This document shows positions 38,119-47,326 of a stretch of DNA of 55,543 nt, in pieces. Below the pieces are notes generated by a model. That model was not told the origin of the DNA, searched no databases, and saw nothing but the letters and a program-made list of their open reading frames with translations. Position 1 is the first letter of the stretch. Each line of letters begins with the position of its first letter. The DNA comes from Leptolyngbya sp. FACHB-8 (GTDB lineage: Bacteria; Cyanobacteriota; Cyanobacteriia; Elainellales; Elainellaceae), in NCBI RefSeq assembly GCF_014695575.1, contig NZ_JACJOO010000069.1, positions 1-55,543 of the forward strand, written 5' to 3'. The position numbers and the translations under genes were made by a program.

Positions 38119-38153
38119 GTGCCATGCTAGACCATGCTGTGCTAGCATGGCAC
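38119..38153. promoter_or_regulatory. Inverted repeat in the RHH-map divergent spacer, candidate operator
   Basis: GTGCCATGCTAG and CTAGCATGGCAC are exact complements, separated by 11 bases. TAGCAT also occurs at about 38095. The arrangement suits binding by a dimeric ribbon-helix-helix protein; that link is inference. Confidence 0.55.
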
Positions 38154-38175
38154 AGCAACTCAACCCTGTAATGCA

Positions 38176-38994
38176 ATGATTCAGTCAAATCCTGTCACTA
38201 TCCAGGGCGATCGCCCATCTCCTGTCCCTTCCGGCTTAGTGCTGATGTCATCTCGTGAACTGGAGAAGATGCGGCAGGTGGGGAAACTGGCAGCGCAGTT
38301 ACTCGACTACCTGGAACCTTTAGTGCAGCCTGGAGTTAGCACCCAAAGTTTGAATGATGAAGCTGAGCGTTGGATGAAGGATCACGGAGCTATCAGTGCA
38401 ACCATAGGTTATGCACCTCCCGGACATCCACCGTTTCCAGGTGCCCTCTGTACTAGCGTGAATGAGGTCGTGTGCCACGGCATTCCCAACCCCAAGCAGA
38501 TTTTGAAAGATGGAGACATTCTCAATATTGATGTGACGCCAATTCTGGATGGCTTTCACGGCGACACTTCCCGCATGTTTTGTGTGGGTACACCTTCGGC
38601 GATCGCCCAAAAACTTGTTTCTGTCACTCAAGAATGCCTGTATCGAGGCATTGCTGAAGTGAAACCGGGAGCTCGTATTGGAGACATCGGCGCAGCCATT
38701 CAGGAACACGCCGAAGCAGAAGGCTTTTCTGTCGTGCGGGAATTAGTGGGGCATGGCGTGGGGCGGCAGTTTCATACGGAACCGCAGATTCCTCACTACG
38801 GGAAACGGGGTACTGGGATGAAGCTGCGGCCCGGCATGGTGTTTACCATTGAGCCGATGTTGAATGAGGGCACTCGCAGTATCAAGGTTTTAAAGGATCA
38901 GTGGACAATTGTGACAGGCGATCGCAAACTCTCGGCTCAGTTTGAACACACGGTGGCTGTCACAAACGATGGTGTGGAGATTTTGACGCTGTAA
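38176..38994 (+). CDS. map: Methionine aminopeptidase, type I
   Basis: Removes the initiator methionine from nascent proteins in the cytoplasm. 272 residues, with the five metal ligands in family context: Asp in INIDVTPILDGFHGDTSRMF, His in GHGVGRQFH, Glu in FTIEPML and Glu in QFEHTVAV. The N-terminal 25 residues are an extension before SSRELEKMRQVG, so an internal start near 38248 is possible. The upstream spacer is shared with the divergent RHH gene. Confident assignment. Confidence 0.95.
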   Translation: MIQSNPVTIQGDRPSPVPSGLVLMSSRELEKMRQVGKLAAQLLDYLEPLVQPGVSTQSLNDEAERWMKDHGAISATIGYAPPGHPPFPGALCTSVNEVVCHGIPNPKQILKDGDILNIDVTPILDGFHGDTSRMFCVGTPSAIAQKLVSVTQECLYRGIAEVKPGARIGDIGAAIQEHAEAEGFSVVRELVGHGVGRQFHTEPQIPHYGKRGTGMKLRPGMVFTIEPMLNEGTRSIKVLKDQWTIVTGDRKLSAQFEHTVAVTNDGVEILTL

Positions 38995-39172
38995 GATTTG
39001 TGCTTACCAAATTCGCAAATTACGCTGAGCCATTCTAACGGCCCCTGAATATGATTAAGAGAAGGCGATCGCGCTGTGCCACCTAACCCGTTGATACAAC
39101 GTTGACGCCGATTGTTAAAGTTGAACACTATAGTGTTTAGATAAGTTGATCCCGTATTGATTGCGGTCGCTC

Positions 39173-39919
39173 ATGTCCAACCAACCCGATCCTACCTCCC
39201 AGACGAACTCCAAGAACGTGCCAGAATCGGTTGCTCGTTCGAATGGTCACCCTACGGACCCAACACCCCAGGGTGCCCCTGTGAATGTGCCAGTGGCTGC
39301 CACGCATGAGGAAAATCCGTGGGTCGAAGCGCTGAAAACCATTGGTATTAGCGTTGTTTTGGCCTTAGGGATTCGTACAGCGATCGCCGAGGCTCGTTAC
39401 ATCCCCTCGGAGTCGATGCTGCCGACACTGGAAGTCAACGATCGCCTGATCGTTGAAAAAATGTCGTATCACTTCACCAACCCTGACAGGGGCGACATCA
39501 TCGTCTTCTCCCCAACCGACAAATTGCGGGAAGACAACCCCAGTCTTAAAGATGCTTTGATCAAGCGTGTGATTGGGCTTCCAGGCGATACGGTGCAGGT
39601 GTCCAACGGCACTGTCTATGTTAATAACGAACCCCTGGAAGAGAACTATATTCCCAAGGAATATGCCCCGACTTATGAATGGGGGCCTGAGACCGTTCCT
39701 GAAGGCTCTTACCTGGTTCTAGGCGACAATCGCAACAATAGCTACGACAGTCACTTCTGGGGCTACGTTCCCAAGAAGAATATTATTGGACGCGCGGTTC
39801 TACGCTTCTGGCCTCTTCCACGGGCAGGCACGATTGGCCCTACCCCTGTTTATGTCGAGCATCCTGGAGAAGCACCAGCAGAACCGGCCAATAATCCTGC
39901 TGCGGAACCGGCCAATTAG
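39173..39919 (+). CDS. lepB: Signal peptidase I
   Basis: A membrane-bound serine protease of 248 residues that cleaves signal peptides of exported proteins. A polar, Pro/Asn-rich N-terminal tail of about 45 residues precedes one membrane segment (TIGISVVLALGIRTAIAE). The catalytic Ser is in PSESMLPTL and the catalytic Lys in LIKRVIGLPGD, followed by GDNRNNSYDSHFWGYV. The ATG at 39173 was chosen over a TTG at 39161. A rho-independent terminator follows. Confidence 0.95.
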   Translation: MSNQPDPTSQTNSKNVPESVARSNGHPTDPTPQGAPVNVPVAATHEENPWVEALKTIGISVVLALGIRTAIAEARYIPSESMLPTLEVNDRLIVEKMSYHFTNPDRGDIIVFSPTDKLREDNPSLKDALIKRVIGLPGDTVQVSNGTVYVNNEPLEENYIPKEYAPTYEWGPETVPEGSYLVLGDNRNNSYDSHFWGYVPKKNIIGRAVLRFWPLPRAGTIGPTPVYVEHPGEAPAEPANNPAAEPAN

Positions 39920-39954
39920 GTGAGATAGCGATCGCAATACGACTTTCACACAAC

Positions 39955-39988
39955 AAGCGGCTGACGAGGTCAGCCGCTTTGTTTTAAT
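39955..39988 (+). terminator. Rho-independent terminator after lepB
   Basis: AAGCGGCTGAC and GTCAGCCGCTT (11-bp perfect stem, loop GAG), followed by TGTTTTAA. It lies 36 bp past the stop. Confidence 0.85.
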
Positions 39989-40000
39989 GGCAAACTCAAC

Positions 40001-40026
40001 CAACACAAATGCGTAAGTCCTGTTCA
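40001..40026 (+). repeat. 26-bp dispersed repeat, copy 2
   Basis: 25 of 26 bases match 18740-18765 (CAACACAAATGCGTAAGTCC plus TGTTCA). It overlaps the left edge of the next hairpin. Confidence 0.75.
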
Positions 40027-40065
40027 TACTGAAAAGCCGCGCAAAGCGCGGCTTTTCAGTATGAA
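40023..40065. repeat. Hairpin with 20-bp perfect stem
   Basis: TTCATACTGAAAAGCCGCGC, loop AAA, then the exact complement. It lies 98 bp from the stop of the DUF4278 gene (minus strand). No gene is seen between lepB and that gene. Confidence 0.8.
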
Positions 40066-40163
40066 GTTTAAAGCCATAACCCAAGAAAAGGGGGACACCT
40101 CCCCGTGTGTCCCCCGGCCTGAGCGTTACGCTCCGTCTTCTGGAACCAACTCAAGCCTCAATG

Positions 40164-40580
40164 CTAGATATGGCAGACCATCTGGCTCATTTCATCTTCC
40201 AGGGCAGCAACAAGGGCTTGATCGCCCCGCGCTTGGGCCACTTCAATGCGATGTTGCAGACGCTTTTGAATATTTTCCAGGTGCATCTGCTCAACCTCAC
40301 GCATCAGGGCGCAACGGGTTTTAAGGCTGGTGCGAGCATCGGGTGACACAGGTGCAGCAGGATAACGGCGAAAGGAGCCTAGGGCTTGCTCTCCCACTTC
40401 GTCGGTCTGATAGTGAACCCCACGATAGGTTAAATTGCGGGGAACTTGCGGTACCGGAATATGCCGGGGATAAGAAAATTGAAATGATTGCCAACGGTTT
40501 GACCCGGACATTTCAGACTCCTCGACAGTAGCGTCAACAGGCTCGTATTCATAACTTTGGCCCCGGTATTTCAGCCTCAT
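40164..40580 (-). CDS. DUF4278 domain protein
   Basis: A 138-residue soluble protein that begins with the DUF4278 pattern MRLKYRGQSYEYEP and repeats a similar strand later (RNLTYRGVHYQTD). The C-terminal 45 residues are a charged helix (REVEQMHLENIQKRLQHRIE). DUF4278 is common in cyanobacteria and of unknown function. The ATG at 40580 starts exactly at the conserved motif; the frame is open further upstream but unlike the family. Confidence 0.82.
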   Translation of the reverse strand: MRLKYRGQSYEYEPVDATVEESEMSGSNRWQSFQFSYPRHIPVPQVPRNLTYRGVHYQTDEVGEQALGSFRRYPAAPVSPDARTSLKTRCALMREVEQMHLENIQKRLQHRIEVAQARGDQALVAALEDEMSQMVCHI

Positions 40581-41014
40581 GATCTTCAAAATCCCTGTAT
40601 TAAGTGAATGGGCTATCGATCCTGGAAGCGGGAACACACCGGAACTTCTAAGGAGGCGATCCCTGAACTAGACAACCGGGCTCAACCAGTTAGCTAGGGA
40701 ATGCTCATATCTATATTCTGTATTCTATTTTACGATTTAGGCAAGTATCTTGAAAAACAAGAAAACTTAAATTAGAGAAAATTTTTGGATAGAGAACTTT
40801 ATAGTCTTCTCAGAAAACGAGTAGATCGGCATCTACAAACCAGAAGGACGTTTTTAGCTACCGCCCTCAGCCTTAAGCCTACGGATCCAATAAGATGGCA
40901 TATTTTCTGATAGAAGTCCGTTAATATCGAGTTTTCTTAATACCCCTATCAAGTTTTATGGCAGCGAAAGTGACACCTTCACAAGAACGGTCATCAAGGC
41001 ATCCGGGTTAAACC

Positions 41015-41120
41015 TACAGCGCTTTGCGCTTGAATAAAATGCAGCTATTTTTGTGAGAGCCTCGCTCCGCGAGGCTCTCACAAAAATAACTTGTACCTCA
41101 TAGACTTGAAAAGTGCTGTA
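41015..41120. repeat. 106-bp palindromic element with short terminal repeats
   Basis: The outer ends are TACAGCGCT and AGTGCTGTA (one mismatch). Inside is a 20-bp perfect stem (TATTTTTGTGAGAGCCTCGC and complement, loop TCC, 41046-41088). No target duplication is clear. It lies in the 608-bp gene-free stretch 40581-41188; the remaining AT-rich sequence there shows no gene. Confidence 0.65.
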
Positions 41121-41188
41121 TATAGTGGTTTTATCATCCCAAATAGGATGAATATCTCTATATCTAGAAGACAGACAAAGCCCCGGAT

Positions 41189-41845
41189 TTATGAAAGATA
41201 GATCTGGCTCAGCACGACCTGGAGCCTATCATAATCATCCTTAAGAATTAGGCTCAGCATCCGACCAGCCTGCACCAGCCAGGAGCGATCGCCCTGCCGC
41301 AGTTGATAGATTTCCCGAATCGCTGCCGCAATCAGGGCGTCTACTGGAGCTTGGGTTACTAGAAGCAGGGTTCGCAAAAACTCCAACTGCTCACTGAACT
41401 CGATCACCTCATCGGGGCTACAGCGATAAACCGCCTGATGAATTTGAGGTGGGCGGGGTGGGATGTGCTGAAATATTCGGTTGTTGTGGGGCGAAGAAGA
41501 ATCCGGGTGAAAGCCTACAATAGCGGCGCGAAACTCGGTCTTATGCATGGCAAAGATCTGAGGTTGTTGCTCGCGTAAATCCTGCAAAGACAGGCCCAAC
41601 GCGCGGGCCCGGTGTACAGAGTCGATAGGGCTAGTGGTGACATGGTAAACCACAGCATAAATCTGGTTGCCCGATTCCTCATCCAAGGATTTGACCCAAC
41701 TTCCAAAGGGCGGCATCGCTGCAAAGTTCAACTCTTCGGGTTCCAGGCATTGGGCCAAAAATTCGGTGGTGGCCGTTTCGATCACCTCACCCAGTTGATC
41801 AGCAGGGCGGGTTTGAGGCGTAGACGATGGAAGGGATAGCCGCAT
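41189..41845 (-). CDS. HAS-barrel domain protein
   Basis: A 218-residue protein. Residues about 10-110 look like the HAS (HerA-ATP synthase) barrel found in a cyanobacterial protein group (LGEVIETATTEFLAQCLEP, PFGSWVKSLDEESGNQIYAVVYHV, RARALGLSLQDLREQQPQIF). The C-terminal part is helical (EFSEQLEFLRTLLLVTQAP, AAIREIYQLRQGDRSWLVQAGR). Function unknown. In the HerA context the barrel helps assemble an ATPase, but no ATPase domain or partner gene is present here. The ATG at 41845 is used; a TTG lies nine codons upstream. Confidence 0.78.
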   Translation of the reverse strand: MRLSLPSSTPQTRPADQLGEVIETATTEFLAQCLEPEELNFAAMPPFGSWVKSLDEESGNQIYAVVYHVTTSPIDSVHRARALGLSLQDLREQQPQIFAMHKTEFRAAIVGFHPDSSSPHNNRIFQHIPPRPPQIHQAVYRCSPDEVIEFSEQLEFLRTLLLVTQAPVDALIAAAIREIYQLRQGDRSWLVQAGRMLSLILKDDYDRLQVVLSQIYLS

Positions 41846-41972
41846 AGCTGTGTCGCAACGCAGGACGGACAAATGACAAAGCTTTCAGCAGAGGCTCTAA
41901 CTAGAACACCTGCATTATCTGTTCAGTTTAGGCTGAATTCCAATTTATGACGCATTTTTATCAGCCACATTG

Positions 41973-42029
41973 ATTGAAGGATGAACGGTGAGGGCTATGC
42001 CGTGTATGACCCAGCGTTCATCCTTCAAT
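41973..42029. repeat. Hairpin with 15-bp stem and 27-base loop
   Basis: ATTGAAGGATGAACG and its exact complement surround a long loop. It lies in the 338-bp divergent spacer 41846-42183, which otherwise shows no gene. Confidence 0.65.
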
Positions 42030-42183
42030 TACCCTAAAAGGTTAGCGATCGGGCAGATCGAATGGGTGTCACAGAGGGATAAGGGGCGATCGCCCGTTTC
42101 CCGGTAAAGTGATTGATTGATGATGGCTATCCTGCCATCCGATCGATTATTCAAACGCTTCCTCACTCTAGCTGCGATCGCTC

Positions 42184-44034
42184 ATGGCGCTCAACTCCCT
42201 TCCTCCGGTTCAGTTCTTCACCCGCCGCTGGACAAAAGACCCGGCCTTCGCCTGGGTGATGTCTGCCCTGTGGCTAGTATTGCTATGTTTACTGGCCTTT
42301 TGGTGGAACCTGGGCAGCGTGGGGCTAATCGACGAAACCGAACCCCTGTTTGCCGAAGCAGCCCGCCAGATGACCATCACGGGGGATTGGATCACACCCT
42401 ACTTTAATGAGGCGACTCGGTTTGATAAGCCGCCTCTGGTTTACTGGTTGATGGCGATCGCCTATCAGGTCATTGGGGTGAATGAGTGGGCTGTGCGCTT
42501 CCCCTCCGCTCTCTCAGCCTCGGCTCTGGTCATCTTTGGCTTTTTTGTATTACGCCGGTTTGGCTATCCTACGCCCCTGGTAGGCCAGGACGCTGAAGGC
42601 GAAGCCGTTACTGACAGCTCCGGCGATGCTCCCCGCTGGTGGGCCGCCTGGATTGGTGCGGGGATGATGGCGTTAAACCTGCAAACCCTGGTGTGGGCTA
42701 GAACAGGCGTTTCCGATATGCTGCTGAGCGGCTGCATGGGCTCCGCGCTGTTTTCCTTTTTCTGGGCCTATGCCTCTCCGAATCGTGCCACAAAACGGTG
42801 GGGGTATTTGGGGTTCTATGTCCTGTGTGCCTTGGCGGTGTTAACGAAAGGCCCTGTGGGAATTGTGATTCCAGGCTTGATTGTGCTGGTGTTTCTGTTT
42901 ACAGTAGGGCAGTTTCGGGCCGTGTGGCGTGAGGCCAAGCCCATTTGGGGGACGCTGTTGTTGCTGGCGATCGCCCTCCCCTGGTTCATTCTGGTGATCC
43001 AGGCCAACGGTGATGCCTATATTGATTCTTTCTTTGGGTATCACAATGTCGAGCGGTTCACCCGAGTTGTTAATCGTCACTCGGCTCCCTGGTTCTTCTA
43101 CTTTTTAATTGTGCTGGCCGGGTTTGCACCCTACTCCATATATTTGCCAGTGGCGATGGCCCGTCTGCGGTTCTGGAAACTTCAGGCATGGCGATCGCAG
43201 CCCCGCCATACCCATTTAGGCCTGTTTGCTCTGGCCTGGTTCGGGGTGATCTTCGGCTTCTTTACCATTGCCGTTACCAAGCTCCCCAGTTATGTGCTGC
43301 CGCTGCTACCTGCCGCTGCCATCCTGGTAGCACTGCTATGGAGCGATGCCCTGACTCGGCCTAGGCTGGCCCACAGCCTACGGCTGACCCATTGGATAAG
43401 CCTGGTATTGCTGCTGGGTATGGGAGCGGTCATGCTAGTCAGTCCACGCTTTGTTGGAACGGATTTGGCAACACCTGATTTCCCGGCAGCTCTGTGGAAT
43501 GCAGGGGTACCTATTACAGGAACAGTGTTTTGGGGTGGAGCGGCGATCGCCTCCCTACTGCTCCTACTACGTCGCCAGAGCCGTTGGCTCTGGGGCGTAC
43601 AGCTCACCACCTTTATCCTATTTATTCTATTTACGCTGACCCCAGCCCTGTTTGTGATGGATGCTCAGCGGCAACTACCCGTGCGACAAATGGCGGAGGA
43701 GATTTTGCGAATACAGCGCAAAAACGAACCCATCGTTATGATCGGCTTCCCCAAACCCAGCCTAGTATTCTATACCCGCCAGCATATAGAATTTATTCCC
43801 AACTCCGAAAAAGCCAGCGAGTTCTTCTTCAACCAACCGCAAAATCGACGGTTCTCCATCCTGGCCCTTGGGCTGCGCTATCGCATTCTTGAATCCGATT
43901 TGTATCGGAAGGAGTACCGTGACCTGAAACGGATTGGGAAGTACAGCCTTGTGCGGGTCTGGTTTCCTCTAAGGCGATACATCAAACCCGGTAGCGCTCG
44001 CCTCCGTGAAGCACCTGCACAGCAATCCCAATAA
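42184..44034 (+). CDS. GT39-like membrane glycosyltransferase (ArnT/PMT superfamily)
   Basis: An integral membrane transferase of 616 residues with 11 or more membrane segments and the GT39/ArnT N-terminal loop motif LIDETEPLFAEAARQM, where the Asp-Glu pair is catalytic in the family. The next loop WITPYFNEATRFDKPPLVYW matches the family's substrate-side segment. It uses a lipid-linked sugar to glycosylate lipid or protein at the outer face of the membrane; acceptor and donor are unknown. The C-terminal 100 residues are a soluble domain (PIVMIGFPKPSLVFYTRQHIEF). The ATG at 42184 is clean. Isolated by position. Confidence 0.88.
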   Translation: MALNSLPPVQFFTRRWTKDPAFAWVMSALWLVLLCLLAFWWNLGSVGLIDETEPLFAEAARQMTITGDWITPYFNEATRFDKPPLVYWLMAIAYQVIGVNEWAVRFPSALSASALVIFGFFVLRRFGYPTPLVGQDAEGEAVTDSSGDAPRWWAAWIGAGMMALNLQTLVWARTGVSDMLLSGCMGSALFSFFWAYASPNRATKRWGYLGFYVLCALAVLTKGPVGIVIPGLIVLVFLFTVGQFRAVWREAKPIWGTLLLLAIALPWFILVIQANGDAYIDSFFGYHNVERFTRVVNRHSAPWFFYFLIVLAGFAPYSIYLPVAMARLRFWKLQAWRSQPRHTHLGLFALAWFGVIFGFFTIAVTKLPSYVLPLLPAAAILVALLWSDALTRPRLAHSLRLTHWISLVLLLGMGAVMLVSPRFVGTDLATPDFPAALWNAGVPITGTVFWGGAAIASLLLLLRRQSRWLWGVQLTTFILFILFTLTPALFVMDAQRQLPVRQMAEEILRIQRKNEPIVMIGFPKPSLVFYTRQHIEFIPNSEKASEFFFNQPQNRRFSILALGLRYRILESDLYRKEYRDLKRIGKYSLVRVWFPLRRYIKPGSARLREAPAQQSQ

Positions 44035-44066
44035 TCAAGCTTTTCAAACGGCAAGGGTCTGCTTTA

Positions 44067-44110
44067 AAGGTCCTTGTTTCGTGCGCAAAGCACACAAAGT
44101 AAGGACCCTT
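44067..44110. repeat. Imperfect hairpin between convergent genes
   Basis: AAAGGTCCTTGTTTCGTGC pairs with GCACACAAAGTAAGGACCC-type sequence, with several mismatches, in the 98-bp spacer between the GT39-like gene and the kai-linked kinase. Probably a two-way terminator. Confidence 0.5.
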
Positions 44111-44132
44111 TCAGCCAGCTTTAAAACACGCC

Positions 44133-46895
44133 CTAAGACCCTGTTGCCTTGCGGATGACAGTCAATAGAGAAGAGATATCGGGGCGATCGCTAACACGAC
44201 TGGAACGGGCACCCTTTCCCTTCTTCGTTAAAGACTGCGCTTGGCTTTTTTCTTTAAGAGGCTCTAGACACGGAAATACGGACAGTTCGCGCATTTGATG
44301 GGCGGCCTGAGTATTTTCTGGACTGAGGGTAATCAGAGGCAAAGCTGCCAGAGCGGCGTGTCGGTTTAGATTCCGCAAATAAGTGAGAGGCTTTGGTAAA
44401 ACACCGTCCAGTAATACGAGATGGGGCTTCCAGACGCGGGCCAGCAAGTCTGCCTGATCCAGGTCATCTACCTCCAGCACTCGGCAAGGGTGGGGTTGCA
44501 GCAGATCGGCCAGCACCGGTAAGGGATGCGGTTGGGGCATAGCATCCTCAGCATCCGCCGGAGTCATTCCCTCATGGGCCGCAAACGCCAGAGGCAGATC
44601 GGGAACAGTGGCGATCGCCGGACGCAGATGCAGAATCGTTAGATGAAGCATTTTGTCGGCATCTTTGGGCTGCTCTAACCCGACCTGCGCCAACACTCCT
44701 TCCACAGTCTGGCGCAAGCCTTCCGGTTGCACGGGCACAGTCAAAAAGCCGCTGGCTCCGTGGCTAAAGGCCTTTCCTCGCTCGGTGCGACTGGACGTAA
44801 TCACAATTGGAATCTGATGGGTTTCATTATGAGAACGCAGAAGCGTCAACACATCCCACCCCGAAAGCTGCGGCAAGAGTGGATTTAGGAAAATCATCAG
44901 GGGTTGCAGTTGGCGAGCTTTCTTAAGGGCTTCGGTGCCAGAACGGGCGATCGCCAACCGAAATCCCAACTGACTCAGTTGCTGACTCAAATCATCCAGA
45001 TAATGCGGTACCACTTCCACCAGGAGAACAAGATGATGCCCCGTACCTCCAGCCCAGGTTGTCCCTAAAGTACGCGGTTTTACACCCTTTAGCGATGGGT
45101 CAGGTGGCAGAAGCAACGTAAACTGGCTGCCCTGGCCTTGAGTCGAGGTGAACGTCACATCACCTCCATGAAGCCAGGCCAAACGCTGGGTCAACACCAA
45201 CCCCAACCCTGTCCCCTCAAATTGCCGAGTAAGGGGGTGCTCCAGTTGTTGAAATTTCTGAAAAATCAAGCTTTGTTGATCCTGAGGAATTCCAATGCCG
45301 GTATCCCAAACCGTAAAGGCCACCCAGCCATCCCACTCCTCGACTCGTAATCCTACCTGACCATTGTCATCCGTAAACTTCAGCGCATTGGACAGCAAAT
45401 TGGTCAGCATTTGCCGCAAACGCAACTCATCCGCCACGATGGTACTAACTTCAGGCTGAATTTCTAAGGAGAAGGTGGAGCGGTGGGCCCGCAGCTTCGC
45501 CTCTGGAGAGTCTTCGTCCAAGCCATCAGCCCCATGAGCCTGCCGGGCCTGAGACAAGGCCCGCAAACAGACCCCTTCGACCGCTAGAGGAGCCATGGTT
45601 AATTCCAGTTGGCCTGTCTCGATACGGGTTAAATCCAAAATGTCATTCACGATCGTCATTAAATGACGACCACTCTGATAAATCAGCCGGGCATAGCGGG
45701 CCTGCCGCTCATTCAAGCTTCCAATGACTTGATCCTTCAGCAGATTCGATAGACCCAGTACTGCTGTCAGGGGAGTCCGTAGCTCGTGGCTAATACAGGC
45801 TAGAAACTCGTCCTTGAGACGATTGAGTTGTACGAGATCCGCATTTTTGGCGGCTAATTCCTTCGCGACCTGGTGCTGCTCCGTCACATCCTGGGCCAGA
45901 ATCAGCCAGATTGGAATAGCATTCGGCGTCGGAGGCTCGGCCCCCAGAGCCGTCTGAGTAATCTCCGTAGGATTTAACGCAGGATCTCCAGGCTGGGGCA
46001 TGTAGCCCAGAAATGTACCGCAAAATTGCCAGACCCGTTCCACCTGGCCATCCCGGTGGGCATCAACGGACTCACCCATCCCGCACAAACAGACACATAC
46101 ACTGGAATTTGGAATTTTCTGGCAGGTTCCAGCGGCGTGCAGCCCACTGGCATATTTCAGCAACATCTCCCAGCTACTATCAGTACCCGGCTCGGTGAGC
46201 TCGGATTCTGTCACGGGAGGGGCATCTGCATCATCAAGACTTGCCCCCATCAACGGGGGTTCTCCCATCAGGAAAGCCGCCACCTTTTTCCAAACCTCGT
46301 CAGGGTTCTGCAACCGAGCCAGTTGATACCGCCAGATGCCATTTTGAGACAGCACCTGCCCATCGCCCGTTAGCAGCATCAGCGGTAGAGGCACGTGCTC
46401 TAGCAGCGGCTCTAACAGCGGTAGAGAAACGGTTGAGATTGTGGAAGCCACCGGAATGGAAGGCTGGAACTGGGGTGGAAGGGGTTCCCCATCTGGTAAC
46501 AGTTGTCTGGCCCAGAAGGCCCACCAGCGGGTTTGATCCAACACCCCCTGGCACCCCCCCGATTTGTCCATCAGAAGCCAGTGGCACGCCTCTGCATTTT
46601 CGGTCGCTTGGTAAATCCGCTCTAGAGACCAGTGGTCTGGCACCAGCTTAATCGGCTCTAAAACACACTTGGAGATGGTCGGTGGTTCAATCGCACCCGG
46701 CTGTACGTGGATAGGCAACGCACAGGACAGCAATTCAGACAGGCTTAAGACCCCTACCGGCTGCTGCTGACGATCCTGCACCACAGCCAGGTTGGCACGG
46801 CTACGCACCAACGTCTGCAACACCTCTGCCGCACTGGCATTGGCATCAACCAGAGGCACCTGTTCACTAAAATGTTCGACGGTTAGACTGAGCAT
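44133..46895 (-). CDS. CBS-domain hybrid histidine kinase with two degenerate receivers, divergent from kaiABC
   Basis: A 920-residue cytoplasmic protein. A CBS pair occupies residues 1-135 (LAVVQDRQQQPVGVLSLSELL). A PAS-like region reaches about 350. HisKA has His370 (SHELRTPL) and the HATPase has LTNLLSNALKF, DTGIGIP and GTGLGLVL. Two receiver-like domains follow. In the first (about 620-745) the phospho-acceptor is Asn671 (FLNPLLP) and the conserved Lys-Pro is Val-Pro. The second (about 790-900) keeps Asp830 (LLDGVLP) but not the Lys. The first receiver resembles the CikA pseudo-receiver in principle. The ATG at 46895 was chosen over a GTG at 46904. The shared spacer to kaiA suggests clock input or output, by inference. 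Confidence 0.88.
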   Translation of the reverse strand: MLSLTVEHFSEQVPLVDANASAAEVLQTLVRSRANLAVVQDRQQQPVGVLSLSELLSCALPIHVQPGAIEPPTISKCVLEPIKLVPDHWSLERIYQATENAEACHWLLMDKSGGCQGVLDQTRWWAFWARQLLPDGEPLPPQFQPSIPVASTISTVSLPLLEPLLEHVPLPLMLLTGDGQVLSQNGIWRYQLARLQNPDEVWKKVAAFLMGEPPLMGASLDDADAPPVTESELTEPGTDSSWEMLLKYASGLHAAGTCQKIPNSSVCVCLCGMGESVDAHRDGQVERVWQFCGTFLGYMPQPGDPALNPTEITQTALGAEPPTPNAIPIWLILAQDVTEQHQVAKELAAKNADLVQLNRLKDEFLACISHELRTPLTAVLGLSNLLKDQVIGSLNERQARYARLIYQSGRHLMTIVNDILDLTRIETGQLELTMAPLAVEGVCLRALSQARQAHGADGLDEDSPEAKLRAHRSTFSLEIQPEVSTIVADELRLRQMLTNLLSNALKFTDDNGQVGLRVEEWDGWVAFTVWDTGIGIPQDQQSLIFQKFQQLEHPLTRQFEGTGLGLVLTQRLAWLHGGDVTFTSTQGQGSQFTLLLPPDPSLKGVKPRTLGTTWAGGTGHHLVLLVEVVPHYLDDLSQQLSQLGFRLAIARSGTEALKKARQLQPLMIFLNPLLPQLSGWDVLTLLRSHNETHQIPIVITSSRTERGKAFSHGASGFLTVPVQPEGLRQTVEGVLAQVGLEQPKDADKMLHLTILHLRPAIATVPDLPLAFAAHEGMTPADAEDAMPQPHPLPVLADLLQPHPCRVLEVDDLDQADLLARVWKPHLVLLDGVLPKPLTYLRNLNRHAALAALPLITLSPENTQAAHQMRELSVFPCLEPLKEKSQAQSLTKKGKGARSSRVSDRPDISSLLTVIRKATGS

Positions 46896-47326
46896 GATGT
46901 CCACCGTTCGCCTGCATAACGTTCATTGAAGTGGAAGCATAGACCTGCAATCTAGCGACGGATTACATCCGCGCACTGAGCCTGCTCGAACCTTGGAAGG
47001 GATGTTACAGCAGTGGCTATACCTTGGATATCCGGCGCACTAGGCAACAAAAGCGTTGGCCGGAACTGATAGATCGACGATCATGGGCTTCCCTAACCCA
47101 TCTTGAACACAAACGATGTTGACACCGAAGAACCTAGCTCAATTATGGCGTTGCTGGAGAGCGAGATCCGGCGTTTCCTTTTACAATATATGTAAAGTAT
47201 TTTAACTGAACCGTAATACGGACAAGTATTTGTCTTAGCTCAGAAAAATAATAGGAATAGCTCTAATTTTTAGATTAAAACGCCTGTTTTTTCCGTTTAC
47301 CCGCCTGATCCACGGCCCTACAGAAT
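46896..47326. other. 431-bp divergent spacer between the hybrid kinase and kaiA
   Basis: No gene supported. The part from about 47170 is AT-rich (ATATATGTAAAGTATTTTAAC) and likely holds the kai promoter; I could not identify an RpaA box with confidence. Confidence 0.5.

Noticed and set aside
42117..42407. Upstream-starting frame overlapping the GT39-like gene
   Set aside because: It is in another frame and ends inside the glycosyltransferase; the residue pattern is not protein-like.
46241..46651. 136-codon frame antisense to the hybrid kinase
   Set aside because: It is a shadow of a GC-rich coding region whose kinase reading is clearly supported.
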